Assembly: GCA_003104995.1 (NCBI GenBank)
Contig: PQAO01000020.1
Span: 1-64,000 of the forward strand
DNA: 64,000 nucleotides
Direction: 5' to 3'
From: Dehalococcoidia bacterium
GTDB taxonomy: Bacteria > Chloroflexota > Dehalococcoidia > Tepidiformales > Tepidiformaceae
Shown: piece by piece, positions 53,581 to 62,480 of the stretch
How positions within the stretch are numbered: the first letter of the stretch is position 1
Layout: each line of letters starts with the position of its first letter
Program-made: the position numbers and the translations under genes
The notes under the pieces: generated by a model
The model's database searches: none
The model's input: the letters and a program-made list of their open reading frames with translations, nothing else
Told to the model about the DNA's origin: nothing

Positions 53581-54837
53581 TTACAGCGCCAGCGCCGCCG
53601 GCCCTTCCAGCAACGCCTGGATCTCCTTGATGAAGCGCGCGCCTTCCGCGCCGTCGCTCACCCGGTGGTCGGCGCTCAGGGCAACCTTCATCATCTGCCG
53701 GACCACGACCTCGCCGTCGCGCACCACCGCCTGCGGCATCACCGAGCCGACGCCCAGGATGGCCGCCTGGGGCGGGTTGATGATGCCGATCAGCGTCTCA
53801 ACGCCGAACGCGCCCAGGTTCGTAATCGTGAACGTGCCGTCGCTGAGCTCATCCGCCTTGAGGCGGCCTTCCCTGGCCCGGTTGATGAGGTCTTTCGACT
53901 CCGCAGCAATCCGCCCCAGCGATTTCGACTGGCAGTCGAGGATCGCCGGCGCGATCAGCCCGTCGTCGAGCGCCACGCCGATGCAGACGTTCTCCCGCTC
54001 GTGGTGGACAAGCCCCTCTTCCGAGAACTCGGCATTGAACTTCGGGTGCCGATCGAGGGCGATCGCGCATGCCTTCACCACGAGGTCGTTGATGCTGACG
54101 CGCTGCTCGTCCGTCGCCGAGGCGTTGAGCTGCTCGCGGAACGCCAGCGCCGCCGTCATGTCGATATCCAGCGTGAGGTAATAGTGGGGCTGCGTCTGCT
54201 TGGAAAGCGTCATCCGGCGCGCGATCGCCTGTCTCATCTTGCTCAGGCCCTCGATCGCGCCTGCAGCCGGCCGTGCTGCCGGGGCTGCCGATCGGGCGGC
54301 TGCCGGCTCGGCAGGGGGGGCCTTCCTGGTCCCGGCGGCAATCGCCGATTCGATATCGCGCCGAAGGATGCGGCCGTCGGGCCCGCTGCCACTTAGTGCG
54401 GTGATGTCGACGCCCGCGTCGCGTGCCATCCGCCGCGCGACCGGTGAGACGCGGATGCGCCCGCTGGCATCGGTTTCAGCGGCCGCGGCCGGGGCCGCCG
54501 ACGTCGAGGCGACCGCTCGCTCTTTCGCTTCGGGTTCGATCGCCCGGCGAGCTGGTGTCTCGGCAGGCGGCTTCCGGTCGATTTCGGGCGCGGCCTCCGA
54601 CGGTTCGCCGAGGAGCGCGATCACGTCGCCCACCGGGACGACGTCGCCCTCGCTCGCGAGCTGCTTGAGGATCGTGCCGGACTCATACGCCTCGAGCTCG
54701 ACCGTCGCCTTGTCGGTCTCGATCTCGGCGAGAATGTCGCCCCGCTGGACGCTGTCGCCAACCTGTTTCAGCCACTTGAGTAGCGTGCCTTCGGTCATAT
54801 CGGCGCCCATCTGGGGCATGGTGACTTCGATCGCCAC
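53581..54837 (-). CDS. pdhC: 2-oxoacid dehydrogenase E2 (dihydrolipoamide acyltransferase)
   Basis: 418 residues. Core of the pyruvate (or branched 2-oxoacid) dehydrogenase complex. One lipoyl domain (about 1-78) with EIETDKATVELE, whose Lys is lipoylated, an Ala/Pro/Glu linker, a peripheral-subunit-binding domain (VSPVARRMARDAGVDITALSGSGPDGRILRRDIE), a second Ala/Pro linker, and the catalytic domain ending in LSADHRVSDGAEGARFI, whose His is the active-site base. Last gene of the four-gene operon. Confidence 0.93.
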   Translation of the reverse strand: MAIEVTMPQMGADMTEGTLLKWLKQVGDSVQRGDILAEIETDKATVELEAYESGTILKQLASEGDVVPVGDVIALLGEPSEAAPEIDRKPPAETPARRAIEPEAKERAVASTSAAPAAAAETDASGRIRVSPVARRMARDAGVDITALSGSGPDGRILRRDIESAIAAGTRKAPPAEPAAARSAAPAARPAAGAIEGLSKMRQAIARRMTLSKQTQPHYYLTLDIDMTAALAFREQLNASATDEQRVSINDLVVKACAIALDRHPKFNAEFSEEGLVHHERENVCIGVALDDGLIAPAILDCQSKSLGRIAAESKDLINRAREGRLKADELSDGTFTITNLGAFGVETLIGIINPPQAAILGVGSVMPQAVVRDGEVVVRQMMKVALSADHRVSDGAEGARFIKEIQALLEGPAALAL

Positions 54838-54841
54838 GGGG

Positions 54842-55825
54842 CTACTCCTTGAACATGCCGAGGACTGCGTCGACCACGTCCTCTTCGGATGGCAGGGCGG
54901 CGAACTCGAGGTTCCGGTTATAGGGCAGAGGGACGTCCTTGCAGGCCACGCGGGCCACCGGCGCGTCGAGCCAGTCGAAGGCGCGTTCCATCACCTGGGA
55001 CGCCAGCTCTCCGCCGAACCCGCCGAACCGCCAGGCGTCCTCGACGATGACACAGCGGTTGGTCTTCTTCACCGACGCGATGACGGTGTCCATGTCGAGT
55101 GGCTGGAGTGTGCGCAGGTCGATGACCTCGGCGCTGATCTCCTCCTGCTCTTCGAGAAGGGCTGCCGCGCGAGTCGCCTGGTGGACGCTGCCGCCGTAGC
55201 CAACGATGGTCACATCGGTCCCCTCGCGGAGGATGTTCGCAACGCCAAACTCGATGAGGAAGTCCGGGTCGTCGGGCACCTCGCCCTTGATCGCGTAGTT
55301 TGCGGTGTGCTCGATGAAAATGACGGTGTTCTGGTCGCGGAAGGCGCGCTTCAACAGGCCCTTGGCGTCGGCGGCGTTCGAAGGGCAGACCACCTTCAGG
55401 CCAGGGAAGTGCGCGTACATCCCCTCGAGTGAGTGGCTGTGGGTGGCCGCGAGCTGGCTCCCGCCGCCGCTCGCCATGCGGATCACCATCGGCACGTGTA
55501 TCTGGCCGTTCGACATGTGGTGGAGCTTGGCCGCGCTGTTCACGATCTGGTCGAGCGCCAGAAAGCTGAAGTTGATGGTCATCAACTCGACCATGGGGTG
55601 CAGGCCCCCCATGGCGGCGCCGATGCCAGCCCCGACGATGCCGGATTCGGCAATCGGCGTGTCTATCACGCGCGCCTCGCCAAACTCTTCGAGCAGGCCC
55701 TTGGTCACCGCGTAGGAGCCGCCGTAGAGGCCGATGTCCTCGCCCATGAGGAAGATGGTCTCGTCGCGCAGCATCTCCTCGCGGAGAGCCTCGCGGAGCG
55801 CGTCGCGCATGCGCATCTCAGCCAT
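54842..55825 (-). CDS. pdhB: 2-oxoacid dehydrogenase E1 beta subunit
   Basis: 327 residues from the ATG at 55825, which overlaps the E1 alpha stop by 8 nt. Thiamine-diphosphate-dependent decarboxylase beta chain; GEDIGLYGGSYAVTKGLLEEFG, DTPIAESGIVGAGIGAAMGGLHPMVE hold the conserved Glu that activates the cofactor. The transketolase C-terminal domain is at about 200-320. Four nt before the E2 gene. Confidence 0.93.
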   Translation of the reverse strand: MAEMRMRDALREALREEMLRDETIFLMGEDIGLYGGSYAVTKGLLEEFGEARVIDTPIAESGIVGAGIGAAMGGLHPMVELMTINFSFLALDQIVNSAAKLHHMSNGQIHVPMVIRMASGGGSQLAATHSHSLEGMYAHFPGLKVVCPSNAADAKGLLKRAFRDQNTVIFIEHTANYAIKGEVPDDPDFLIEFGVANILREGTDVTIVGYGGSVHQATRAAALLEEQEEISAEVIDLRTLQPLDMDTVIASVKKTNRCVIVEDAWRFGGFGGELASQVMERAFDWLDAPVARVACKDVPLPYNRNLEFAALPSEEDVVDAVLGMFKE

Positions 55826-56819
55826 CGGAGGGCTCCTTGTAGAGGTGGTCGTACAGCGTCTCGATGCCCGGCTGTGGGCTCCGCTCGGCGAACTCCACCG
55901 ATTCGTCGACGACCTGGTCCACCCGCTCGGCGAACTCCTGGTAGCGCGCCTCATCGAGCTGGCCGGCTTCCATCATCTGTGTCTTGAGGCGCTCGATCGC
56001 GTCGCGCTGGCGGTGCTCCTCGACCTCATCCTTCAGCCGGTAGAGTTCCGGGTCCGACATTGAGTGGCCGCGGTAGCGGTAGGTCATGGCCTCGATGAAG
56101 TACGGCCCCTTGCCCGAGCGTGCGTGGTCGACCGCCTTGTTCGTCGCCTCGTGGACGGCGATCACGTCCATGCCATCGACCGAGACGGCGGGCATGTTGT
56201 AGGCGGCCGCGAGCTTGGGGATCTCGGTCGAAAGCGAGGCGTGGAAGGGCACGCCCATGCCGTAGAGATTGTTTTCGCAGAAGAAGATGGTCGGAGTGTT
56301 CCAGAGCACGGAGAGGTTCAGCGCCTCGTGGAACTCGCCCTCGCCCACGCTCCCATCGCCGAAGACGCAGAGGGTCACGTACCCCTCGCTCTTCATGTTC
56401 GAAGCCATCCCGAGGCCGACCGCGAGCGGCAGGTGCGCCGCGACGATCGCATAGCCACCGAGAAACCCTTTCGAAACGTCGTACAGGTGCATCGAGCCGC
56501 CCCGACCGCCGCTCACGCCGGTCGCCTTGCCAAAGAGCTCGGCCATCACGCGGTTCGGGTCGAGCCCGCGAGCGAGCGCGTGCCCGTGGTCCCGGTAGTG
56601 GGTCACCACTTTGTCGCGTTCTTCGAGCGCAGCCATCGAACCGACAGCACAGGCCTCCTGGCCGGTGTAAAGGTGAAGGAAGCCGCGGATCTTGCCCTTG
56701 GTGTAGAGCTCGCCGCACTTCTCCTCGAAGTGGCGGATCAGCATCATTTCGTACAGGAACTTGCCGAGCTGTTCCGCGCCGAGCGAGGTGCCGGCCGGGC
56801 TCGTTGTCTCAGTAGTCAA
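55818..56819 (-). CDS. pdhA: 2-oxoacid dehydrogenase E1 alpha subunit
   Basis: 333 residues from a TTG at 56819, which overlaps the lpd stop by 4 nt. ThDP-binding motif GDGSVGEGEFHEALNLSVLWNTPTIFFCENN at about 160-190, and the phosphorylation-loop-equivalent YRYRGHSMSDPELYR. Together with E1 beta it decarboxylates the 2-oxoacid and hands the acyl group to E2. Confidence 0.93.
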   Translation of the reverse strand: MTTETTSPAGTSLGAEQLGKFLYEMMLIRHFEEKCGELYTKGKIRGFLHLYTGQEACAVGSMAALEERDKVVTHYRDHGHALARGLDPNRVMAELFGKATGVSGGRGGSMHLYDVSKGFLGGYAIVAAHLPLAVGLGMASNMKSEGYVTLCVFGDGSVGEGEFHEALNLSVLWNTPTIFFCENNLYGMGVPFHASLSTEIPKLAAAYNMPAVSVDGMDVIAVHEATNKAVDHARSGKGPYFIEAMTYRYRGHSMSDPELYRLKDEVEEHRQRDAIERLKTQMMEAGQLDEARYQEFAERVDQVVDESVEFAERSPQPGIETLYDHLYKEPSDG

Positions 56820-58237
56820 CGTGGGGTTGCTCCTTGTGGCTGGGCGGCCCGTCTCCGCGCGATGTGGATGGCCTCGCCATCGACTGCGAGTGCCGCTTCT
56901 TTGATCGCCTCCGCCAGGGTCGGGTGAGCGTGGACGGCGAAGCCCACCTCGATGGTGGTCGCTTCGAGCAGGGCGACCATCGTTGCCTCGCCCAGCAGGT
57001 CGTTCATGTCGTACCCGATCATGTGCATGCCGAGCACCTGCCCGGTCGCCTCGTCGGCCACCACCTTCACAAAGCCTTCCGTGTGCCCGGCCGCGACAGC
57101 CTTGCCCAGCGCTGTCAGCGGGAAGCGCCCGGTCTTGACCGCGAATCCGGCCTCCTTCGCCGCGGCCTCGGTGTAGCCGATGGAGCCCACCTGGGGCTGG
57201 CAGAACGTGGCACGGGGAAGCTGGACGTAATCGAGAGCGGGAACACGCTTGCCGGCGATATGCTCAGCGGCCAGCACGCCCTGTTGCGATGCCACATGGG
57301 CCAGCATCAGCTTGCCGGTCACGTCGCCCACCGCATAGATGCCCGGCACGTTGGTCTGCATCTGGTCATCGATGGTGATGAAGCCTCGCTGGGTGGCCAC
57401 GCCCGCCGCCTCCAGGTTCAGGCCGCTGGTATGCGGCACGAAACCGATGGCGACCAGGACGGCGTCTGCCTCAAGTGTCTCTTCGCCGGATTCGCCCTTG
57501 ACGGTGACCTTCGCCGTCCCGCCGCTGGCCGTGACGGACTCGACCCGGGTCTTCACGAGGCAGCGGATTCCACGTCCCTCGAACGAGCGCTTCAACTGGC
57601 GGCCGATGTCCGGGTCTTCGAGTGGCACGAGTGTGTCGAGCAGCTCGACAACGGTGACCTCAGTGCCGTAGCTCGCCCAGATGTGGGCGAATTCGACACC
57701 GACCGGGCCGGCGCCAATCACCACGGCCCGTTTGGGGGCGTCGCGCTGTTCCAGGGCCTCGCGGCTGGTCAGGATAGTCTTGCCGTCCGGCTGCACTCCC
57801 GGGAGCACCCGCGTCGTCGCGCCTGTTGCGATGATGATGTTGTTTGCCTGGTACGCGGTCCCGCCGGAAACGACGGTCCGGGTGCCTTTCAGGGCAGCAT
57901 CGCCGGCGATCACGGTCACGCCGTTGTCGCGCAGCAGGCCTTCGACCCCGGAGACGATCTTTTCCACCACCTGTCGGCTCCGGCCGATGGCCGAAGCGAA
58001 ATCGAACGTGACTGCATCCGCGCCCTTGAGCCCCCATGTGCCCGCATCGCGCACATAGTTCACCACGTCGGCGTTCTTCAGGACGGCTTTGCTTGGGATG
58101 CAGCCCCAGTTGAGGCAGAGGCCACCCACCCGTTCCTTTTCGAAGAGGGCCACGCTGAGGCCGAGCTGGGCAGCCCGGATGGCAGCGACATACCCGCCGG
58201 GGCCTCCCCCAATGATCGCAACATCGTATTCAGCCAT
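56816..58237 (-). CDS. lpdA: dihydrolipoyl dehydrogenase (E3)
   Basis: 473 residues. FAD-dependent disulfide oxidoreductase that reoxidises E2 lipoamide with NAD+. FAD motif IIGGGPGGYVAAIRAAQLG, redox disulfide GLCLNWGCIPSK, NAD motif VVIGAGPVGVEFAHIW, and C-terminal active-site His in HAHPTLAEAIKEAA. First gene of lpd-E1alpha-E1beta-E2. Its AGGAG lies in the loop of a small hairpin (AGTCT/AGACT, 58238-58253), directly before the ATG. Confidence 0.95.
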   Translation of the reverse strand: MAEYDVAIIGGGPGGYVAAIRAAQLGLSVALFEKERVGGLCLNWGCIPSKAVLKNADVVNYVRDAGTWGLKGADAVTFDFASAIGRSRQVVEKIVSGVEGLLRDNGVTVIAGDAALKGTRTVVSGGTAYQANNIIIATGATTRVLPGVQPDGKTILTSREALEQRDAPKRAVVIGAGPVGVEFAHIWASYGTEVTVVELLDTLVPLEDPDIGRQLKRSFEGRGIRCLVKTRVESVTASGGTAKVTVKGESGEETLEADAVLVAIGFVPHTSGLNLEAAGVATQRGFITIDDQMQTNVPGIYAVGDVTGKLMLAHVASQQGVLAAEHIAGKRVPALDYVQLPRATFCQPQVGSIGYTEAAAKEAGFAVKTGRFPLTALGKAVAAGHTEGFVKVVADEATGQVLGMHMIGYDMNDLLGEATMVALLEATTIEVGFAVHAHPTLAEAIKEAALAVDGEAIHIARRRAAQPQGATPR

Positions 58238-58365
58238 AGTCTGCTCCTAGACTACCATAGCGTTGACCGCAGGGCTCGATGCATCAGTAGATTCAATTCG
58301 AGCCTATCCACTGTCGCCCAAACGGAGTGGCTTGTCTACGCGGGATGGCGAGGAAGAGAGCCCGA

Positions 58366-59004
58366 TCAGCTCGCGGGGCGGCGGATGATGGTCATGGCGT
58401 GTGTGCGAAGTGGCGGGATAGCGGCAAGCGGCCCGTAGAGCCACGGAGCAACCGCCGTGATACGGCGGGCAATTGGGGGAGCAAGGGTGATGCTTCGCGT
58501 GAGCATTTTTGTGCCGGGGAACCAGCGCATGAGGTCGGCCCGGGAAACCGGGTGGACGTTCGCGTTCGAGCGGCTCTGGCGGCGCATGTCGTACACGAGG
58601 ATGAGGCCCCCGGGGCGGGTGATCCGCAGCAGTTCCCGGGCGATACCGGCGGAAACTCCCTCGTCCGGGACCGAGCTAAACAACGTGAAGGCGAGCGATA
58701 GATCGAACGTGTTCTCCGGTTCGGGGATGTTGTCCGCGCTGCCGAGGTGCACTCGGATGTTTGGCGAAAGGATGCGGTGTTCCAGGACGGCGGCCTCCCA
58801 AAGGTCCATTCCAGCAAGGTGTTCGGGGCGCGCTCCCCATTGCAGGAACTGGCGCAGGTTATAGCCGCTGGAGCAGCCGGCTTCGAACACGCGCAGTTCG
58901 CGCAGGTGCTCCCACCCGGTCTTGCGAAGGAGGCCCAACAGGAAGCCCTCACGTTCCCGCACCATGGCGATGTTGCCGGGCAGCAAGATGGAGTAGTCGG
59001 CCAT
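58366..59004 (-). CDS. class I SAM-dependent methyltransferase
   Basis: 212 residues. Motif I reads VFEAGCSSGYNLRQFL, motif II DLSLAFTLFSSVPDE, and motif III RPGGLILVYDMRR, the usual Rossmann methyltransferase set. The N-terminal RKTGWEHLRELRV and the hydrophobic C-terminus are like methyltransferases in polysaccharide or natural-product clusters. Substrate unknown. Divergent from the aminotransferase gene. Confidence 0.85.
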   Translation of the reverse strand: MADYSILLPGNIAMVREREGFLLGLLRKTGWEHLRELRVFEAGCSSGYNLRQFLQWGARPEHLAGMDLWEAAVLEHRILSPNIRVHLGSADNIPEPENTFDLSLAFTLFSSVPDEGVSAGIARELLRITRPGGLILVYDMRRQSRSNANVHPVSRADLMRWFPGTKMLTRSITLAPPIARRITAVAPWLYGPLAAIPPLRTHAMTIIRRPAS

Positions 59005-59088
59005 TGGAGGAACGTAGCCGGGGGGGCTGGCGGGCGCAAGGAATCACGGCAAGGGGCTATCATTCGGGCCAGTCGCGGGAGGACAGGA

Positions 59089-60432
59089 ATGGGCATCGAA
59101 CAAGCGTACGTGGAAAAGCACCCCGAATCGGCCCGGCTCTATCAGCGGGCGAGCCAGGTGCTCCCCAGCGGCGTCACCCACGACAGCCGCTTCATGCGCC
59201 CGTTCCCCATCTACGCGGAACGCGCGGCCGGCGCGCACAAGTGGGACGTCGACGGACACGAACACATCGACTATGTGATGGGCCACGGGGCCTTGCTGCT
59301 CGGGCACAACTACCCGTCGGTGGCCGAGGCAGCCGCCGCGCAGCTCGCCCGCGGCACCCACTACGGCGCCGGCCATGTTCTGGAGATCGCGTGGGCGGAA
59401 GAGGTGGTCCGGCTCGTGCCCTCGGCCGAAGTGGTGCGCTTCACCAGCTCTGGCACCGAGGCCACCCTCATGGCCCTGCGGCTGGCCCGCAGCTTCACGG
59501 GGAAGCCCGGCGTCATCAAGTTCGACCGCCACTTTCATGGCTGGCACGACTACGTCGTCGCCAGCTCGAAGTACTCCGGGGCGTTACCGCCCGGCGTGCC
59601 CCAGGCGACCCTGGATTCGGTGGCGGTACTCCCCCTGGAGATGTCCACAGTCCGGGAAACGGTAGCGGCCCGGGACGATGTCGGCGCCATCATCGTTGAG
59701 TCAGCGGGCGCGTCGAGCGGCCAGCTACCGGTCCCGCGCGGTTTCCTCCAAGAACTGCAAGCCTTCTGCCGTGCCGAGGGCATCCTCTTCATCATGGACG
59801 AGGTGGTCACGGGGTTCCGCTGGGCGCCCGGAGGCGTCCAGGAGGTCGAGGGACTGCAGCCCGACCTCACGACCCTCGCCAAGATCCTGGCGGGTGGTCT
59901 GCCGGGCGGGGCAGTGGCCGGCCGCCGCGCCGTGATGGAGCGCCTCCAGTTCCCTGCGCCCGGGACCAGCGCGCCCAAGATCGGCCATCCGGGCACGTTC
60001 AATGCGAACCCGCTTTCAGCGGCCGCCGGCGTTGCCTGCCTTCGCGAAATTGCGGACGGTTCCCACCAGCGCCGCGCCTCCGAGCTCTCGGCCCAGCTCC
60101 GCGGCGGCATGAACGCGATACTGTGCGAGCTGGGCATCCCGGGATACGTCTATGGCCAGTCCTCCGAGTTCCGCATCATCCTCGCCGGGACGACTGTCCC
60201 GGAGGCCCAGGACTACGACCCCCACAACCTGCCGTTCGAGTTCCTTGCCAAAGGGATGCCCGAACACCGCACGCGCCTGCTGCAGCTCGCCATGGTGAAT
60301 CGCGGGTCGCACCTGTTCGGTAGTGGCGGTATGGCCAGCTCCGTGCATACCGAAGACGACATCGCCCGGACGGTCGAGGCCTGGCGCGGCGCACTGCTCG
60401 ACCTCCGGGCGGAAGGTGCGCTCGCGGATTAG
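59089..60432 (+). CDS. class III aminotransferase, glutamate-1-semialdehyde aminomutase-like
   Basis: 447 residues from the ATG at 59089, with GGGAGGA upstream and a TATCAT -10 near 59060. PLP enzyme related to HemL: SSGTEATLMALRLARSFTGKPGVIKFDRHFHGWHD binds the cofactor phosphate region, IMDEVVTGFR carries the PLP-nitrogen Asp, and the lysine is in LAKILAGGLPGG. Divergence from true HemL (GGGLPVGA) and the lack of other haem genes nearby make an unrelated aminotransferase or aminomutase role possible. Confidence 0.85.
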   Translation: MGIEQAYVEKHPESARLYQRASQVLPSGVTHDSRFMRPFPIYAERAAGAHKWDVDGHEHIDYVMGHGALLLGHNYPSVAEAAAAQLARGTHYGAGHVLEIAWAEEVVRLVPSAEVVRFTSSGTEATLMALRLARSFTGKPGVIKFDRHFHGWHDYVVASSKYSGALPPGVPQATLDSVAVLPLEMSTVRETVAARDDVGAIIVESAGASSGQLPVPRGFLQELQAFCRAEGILFIMDEVVTGFRWAPGGVQEVEGLQPDLTTLAKILAGGLPGGAVAGRRAVMERLQFPAPGTSAPKIGHPGTFNANPLSAAAGVACLREIADGSHQRRASELSAQLRGGMNAILCELGIPGYVYGQSSEFRIILAGTTVPEAQDYDPHNLPFEFLAKGMPEHRTRLLQLAMVNRGSHLFGSGGMASSVHTEDDIARTVEAWRGALLDLRAEGALAD

Positions 60433-60896
60433 TCGAGCGGCTTGGCGGCCATCAGGAACACAATCACCATCAAGGCGCTCGCATCGACGTGGGCGATATT
60501 CAGGTAGCGCGTCATTCGCTTCCTCGTGTCCACCTGCTCCGCGGCGGGGTCGGTATCCAGCAGCTGGACGATCCGGTTGCTTTCAGGGCCGAAGAACAAC
60601 ATGCCGATGAGGAACGCCACGGCGTAGATCGCCAGAGAAACGATGATCCAGGGGTTGTCGCCGTAACTCCAGTCGCCCTCGGCCATGATCCAGAAGCCGA
60701 AAACAAGCGTCAGTAACGAAACCGGGACGAAGTAGCGCCCACCGAACCAGGCGAGCGTGCGGAAGAGCGATGCGAGTTGCGTCGAGTCTCCGCTGGTTCG
60801 CGCCCGGACGGCGACCAGGTTCAGCATGACGTTGCCGCCGACCCAGAGGATCGCGGAAAGCACATGCAACCACAACAGCGTTTCGTAAGTGTTCAA
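60429..60896 (-). CDS. DUF2269 family membrane protein
   Basis: 155 residues from a TTG at 60896. Four membrane segments (about 6-27, 51-72, 80-101 and 134-152), starting with LLWLHVLSAILWVGGN, the family's hallmark His/Trp helix, which may carry a cofactor. Function unknown. Overlaps the aminotransferase end by 4 nt (convergent) and the preceding 57-codon frame by TTGA. Confidence 0.85.
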   Translation of the reverse strand: MNTYETLLWLHVLSAILWVGGNVMLNLVAVRARTSGDSTQLASLFRTLAWFGGRYFVPVSLLTLVFGFWIMAEGDWSYGDNPWIIVSLAIYAVAFLIGMLFFGPESNRIVQLLDTDPAAEQVDTRKRMTRYLNIAHVDASALMVIVFLMAAKPLD

Positions 60897-61066
60897 AAAG
60901 GTTCAGTCTCCTCAGTGATGCGGGCCCTGGGGCACCTGGGCACCTTGATCCACTGTTGCAACTGGAGTTCTGTGGTCTCCGTGAAGGGGTTCACAGTGAG
61001 ACGCAGGCCGGAGGTAAATTCGGAGAAGCGAAGATTACGCCGGGCACCTTCGAATTCGGCTATCAT
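60893..61066 (-). CDS. possible 57-residue protein coupled to the DUF2269 gene
   Basis: A frame from ATG at 61066 to TGA, with balanced amino-acid composition (MIAEFEGARRNLRFSEF at the start) rather than the Arg/Pro/Ala bias of shadow frames. The TGA overlaps the TTG of the next gene, as coupled genes here do. Against it: its start is only 7 bp from the divergent GTG at 61073. No family recognised. Confidence 0.3.
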   Translation of the reverse strand: MIAEFEGARRNLRFSEFTSGLRLTVNPFTETTELQLQQWIKVPRCPRARITEETEPF

Positions 61067-61072
61067 GGTCGC

Positions 61073-61435
61073 GTGGTACAGACCATCGTGTTTTTCCTGG
61101 TGCTGGGGTTCCCGTTCATCATCTACCTGGTGAACGCAGCGCTTGCTCAACGGGAGTCCCGCGGCATAGCAGCCGGTGTCCCCAAACCCAAGGAGGCGAA
61201 GCCTCCGCGGAGCCGCTCGGGCCGAGCCCGCCCGGCAAAGGTGCGTTCGGCCCGGGTGACATCCTGCGGGCGCAATTTCTCGCACATGATGCTGGCGCTG
61301 ATGGGCTCGGCGGACAGCTGCCGCTACTGCACCTACATCACGGAAGTCCCACCCCCACGTCCAGAGGGAGACGAGGACGAGCATGACGCCGCCGTCCGCG
61401 CGGCCGAAGAGATCATCGACCAGGCGAAACACTAG
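61073..61435 (+). CDS. small membrane-anchored protein, unknown
   Basis: 120 residues from a GTG. N-terminal membrane segment (about 3-20), a basic Pro/Arg/Lys-rich stretch, SCGRNFSHMMLALMGSADSCRYCTYITE with three Cys, and an acidic C-terminus. No ribosome site, but TATCAT (61061-61066) lies exactly six bases before the GTG, the same leaderless geometry as for the FtsX-like gene. Family not recognised. Confidence 0.55.
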   Translation: MVQTIVFFLVLGFPFIIYLVNAALAQRESRGIAAGVPKPKEAKPPRSRSGRARPAKVRSARVTSCGRNFSHMMLALMGSADSCRYCTYITEVPPPRPEGDEDEHDAAVRAAEEIIDQAKH

Positions 61436-61487
61436 CCCGACGCCGCCCCCGCTATACTCTGCTCCACCAGATATCCGGAGCACTCCC

Positions 61488-62480
61488 GTGAAACACACAC
61501 GCCTGGGCCGCACCGGCCTCCAGGTCTCGCGCCTGTGTCTTGGCACCATGACGTTCGGCTTCCAGTCGGATGAGAAGACAGCGACTGCCATCATGGACAA
61601 GGCCTTTGATGGCGGCGTGACCTTCTTCGACACCGCGGATGTCTACCCGCTTGGAGCCCCCGCCGGCGCCCAGGGCCGAACCGAGGAGATCGTCGGCAAA
61701 TGGCTCGAGGGCCGCCGCGACCGGCTGGTCCTCGCCACCAAGTGCTTCGGCCGCACGGGCCCGAGCCGCTGGGACCAGGGCAACTCCCGCAAGCACATCC
61801 TCGATGCTGTGGACGCCTCTCTCCGGCGACTTGGGACCGACTACATCGACCTCTACCAGCTCCACGGGCCCGATCCGGACACCCCGATCGACGAGACGCT
61901 GAAAGCGCTCGACGACCTCGTCCGCTGGGGCAAGGTGCGATACGTGGGCTGCTCGAACTTCCTCGCCTACCAGGTCGCGCGATCACTGGGCCGGAGCGAG
62001 GCTCTTGGCACGGTGCGCTTCGACTCGGTCCAGCCGCGCTACAACCTCCTCTTCCGCGAATTCGAGCGGGAACTCTTACCGCTCTGCGGCGAAGAGGGCA
62101 TTGGCGTCATCCCCTACAACCCGATCGCGGGCGGGCTTCTGAGCGGCAAGCACAACCCCCAGTCCGGGCCCGAGGAGGGCTCGCGCTTCACCCTCGGCAC
62201 GGCGGCCGAGCGCTACCAGGATCGCTACTGGCACGAAGGCATGTTCGAGACGGTGGAGAAGCTGCGCCCCATGGCCGCCGATGCGGGCATGACGCTGCCG
62301 CAAATGGCTGTCGCGTGGGTGCTGGCGAACCCCGTCATCACCGCCCCGATCATCGGCGCCAGCCGTCCGGAACAGCTAGACGACACGCTGAAGGCCGTGG
62401 AGACACCCCTGATGTCCGAACTGAAGAAGAGCCTGGATGTCCTGACTTCGCAGTACCGCAAGGGCGACTCGGCCCGCTGA
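61488..62480 (+). CDS. aldo/keto reductase
   Basis: 330 residues from a GTG with GGAG upstream and a TATACT -10 near 61453. NADPH-dependent oxidoreductase with TIM-barrel fold. The catalytic tetrad is visible: Asp and Tyr in FFDTADVY, Lys in LATKCFG, His in DLYQLHGPD. Closest in style to the YajO/Tas/NADP-dependent oxidoreductase subfamily. Substrate unknown. Stop and next start share one base (TGATG). Confidence 0.93.
   Translation: MKHTRLGRTGLQVSRLCLGTMTFGFQSDEKTATAIMDKAFDGGVTFFDTADVYPLGAPAGAQGRTEEIVGKWLEGRRDRLVLATKCFGRTGPSRWDQGNSRKHILDAVDASLRRLGTDYIDLYQLHGPDPDTPIDETLKALDDLVRWGKVRYVGCSNFLAYQVARSLGRSEALGTVRFDSVQPRYNLLFREFERELLPLCGEEGIGVIPYNPIAGGLLSGKHNPQSGPEEGSRFTLGTAAERYQDRYWHEGMFETVEKLRPMAADAGMTLPQMAVAWVLANPVITAPIIGASRPEQLDDTLKAVETPLMSELKKSLDVLTSQYRKGDSAR

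Noticed and set aside
59089-60432. Calling the gene hemL outright
   Set aside because: The active-site lysine context differs from true HemL and no haem-pathway gene is adjacent.
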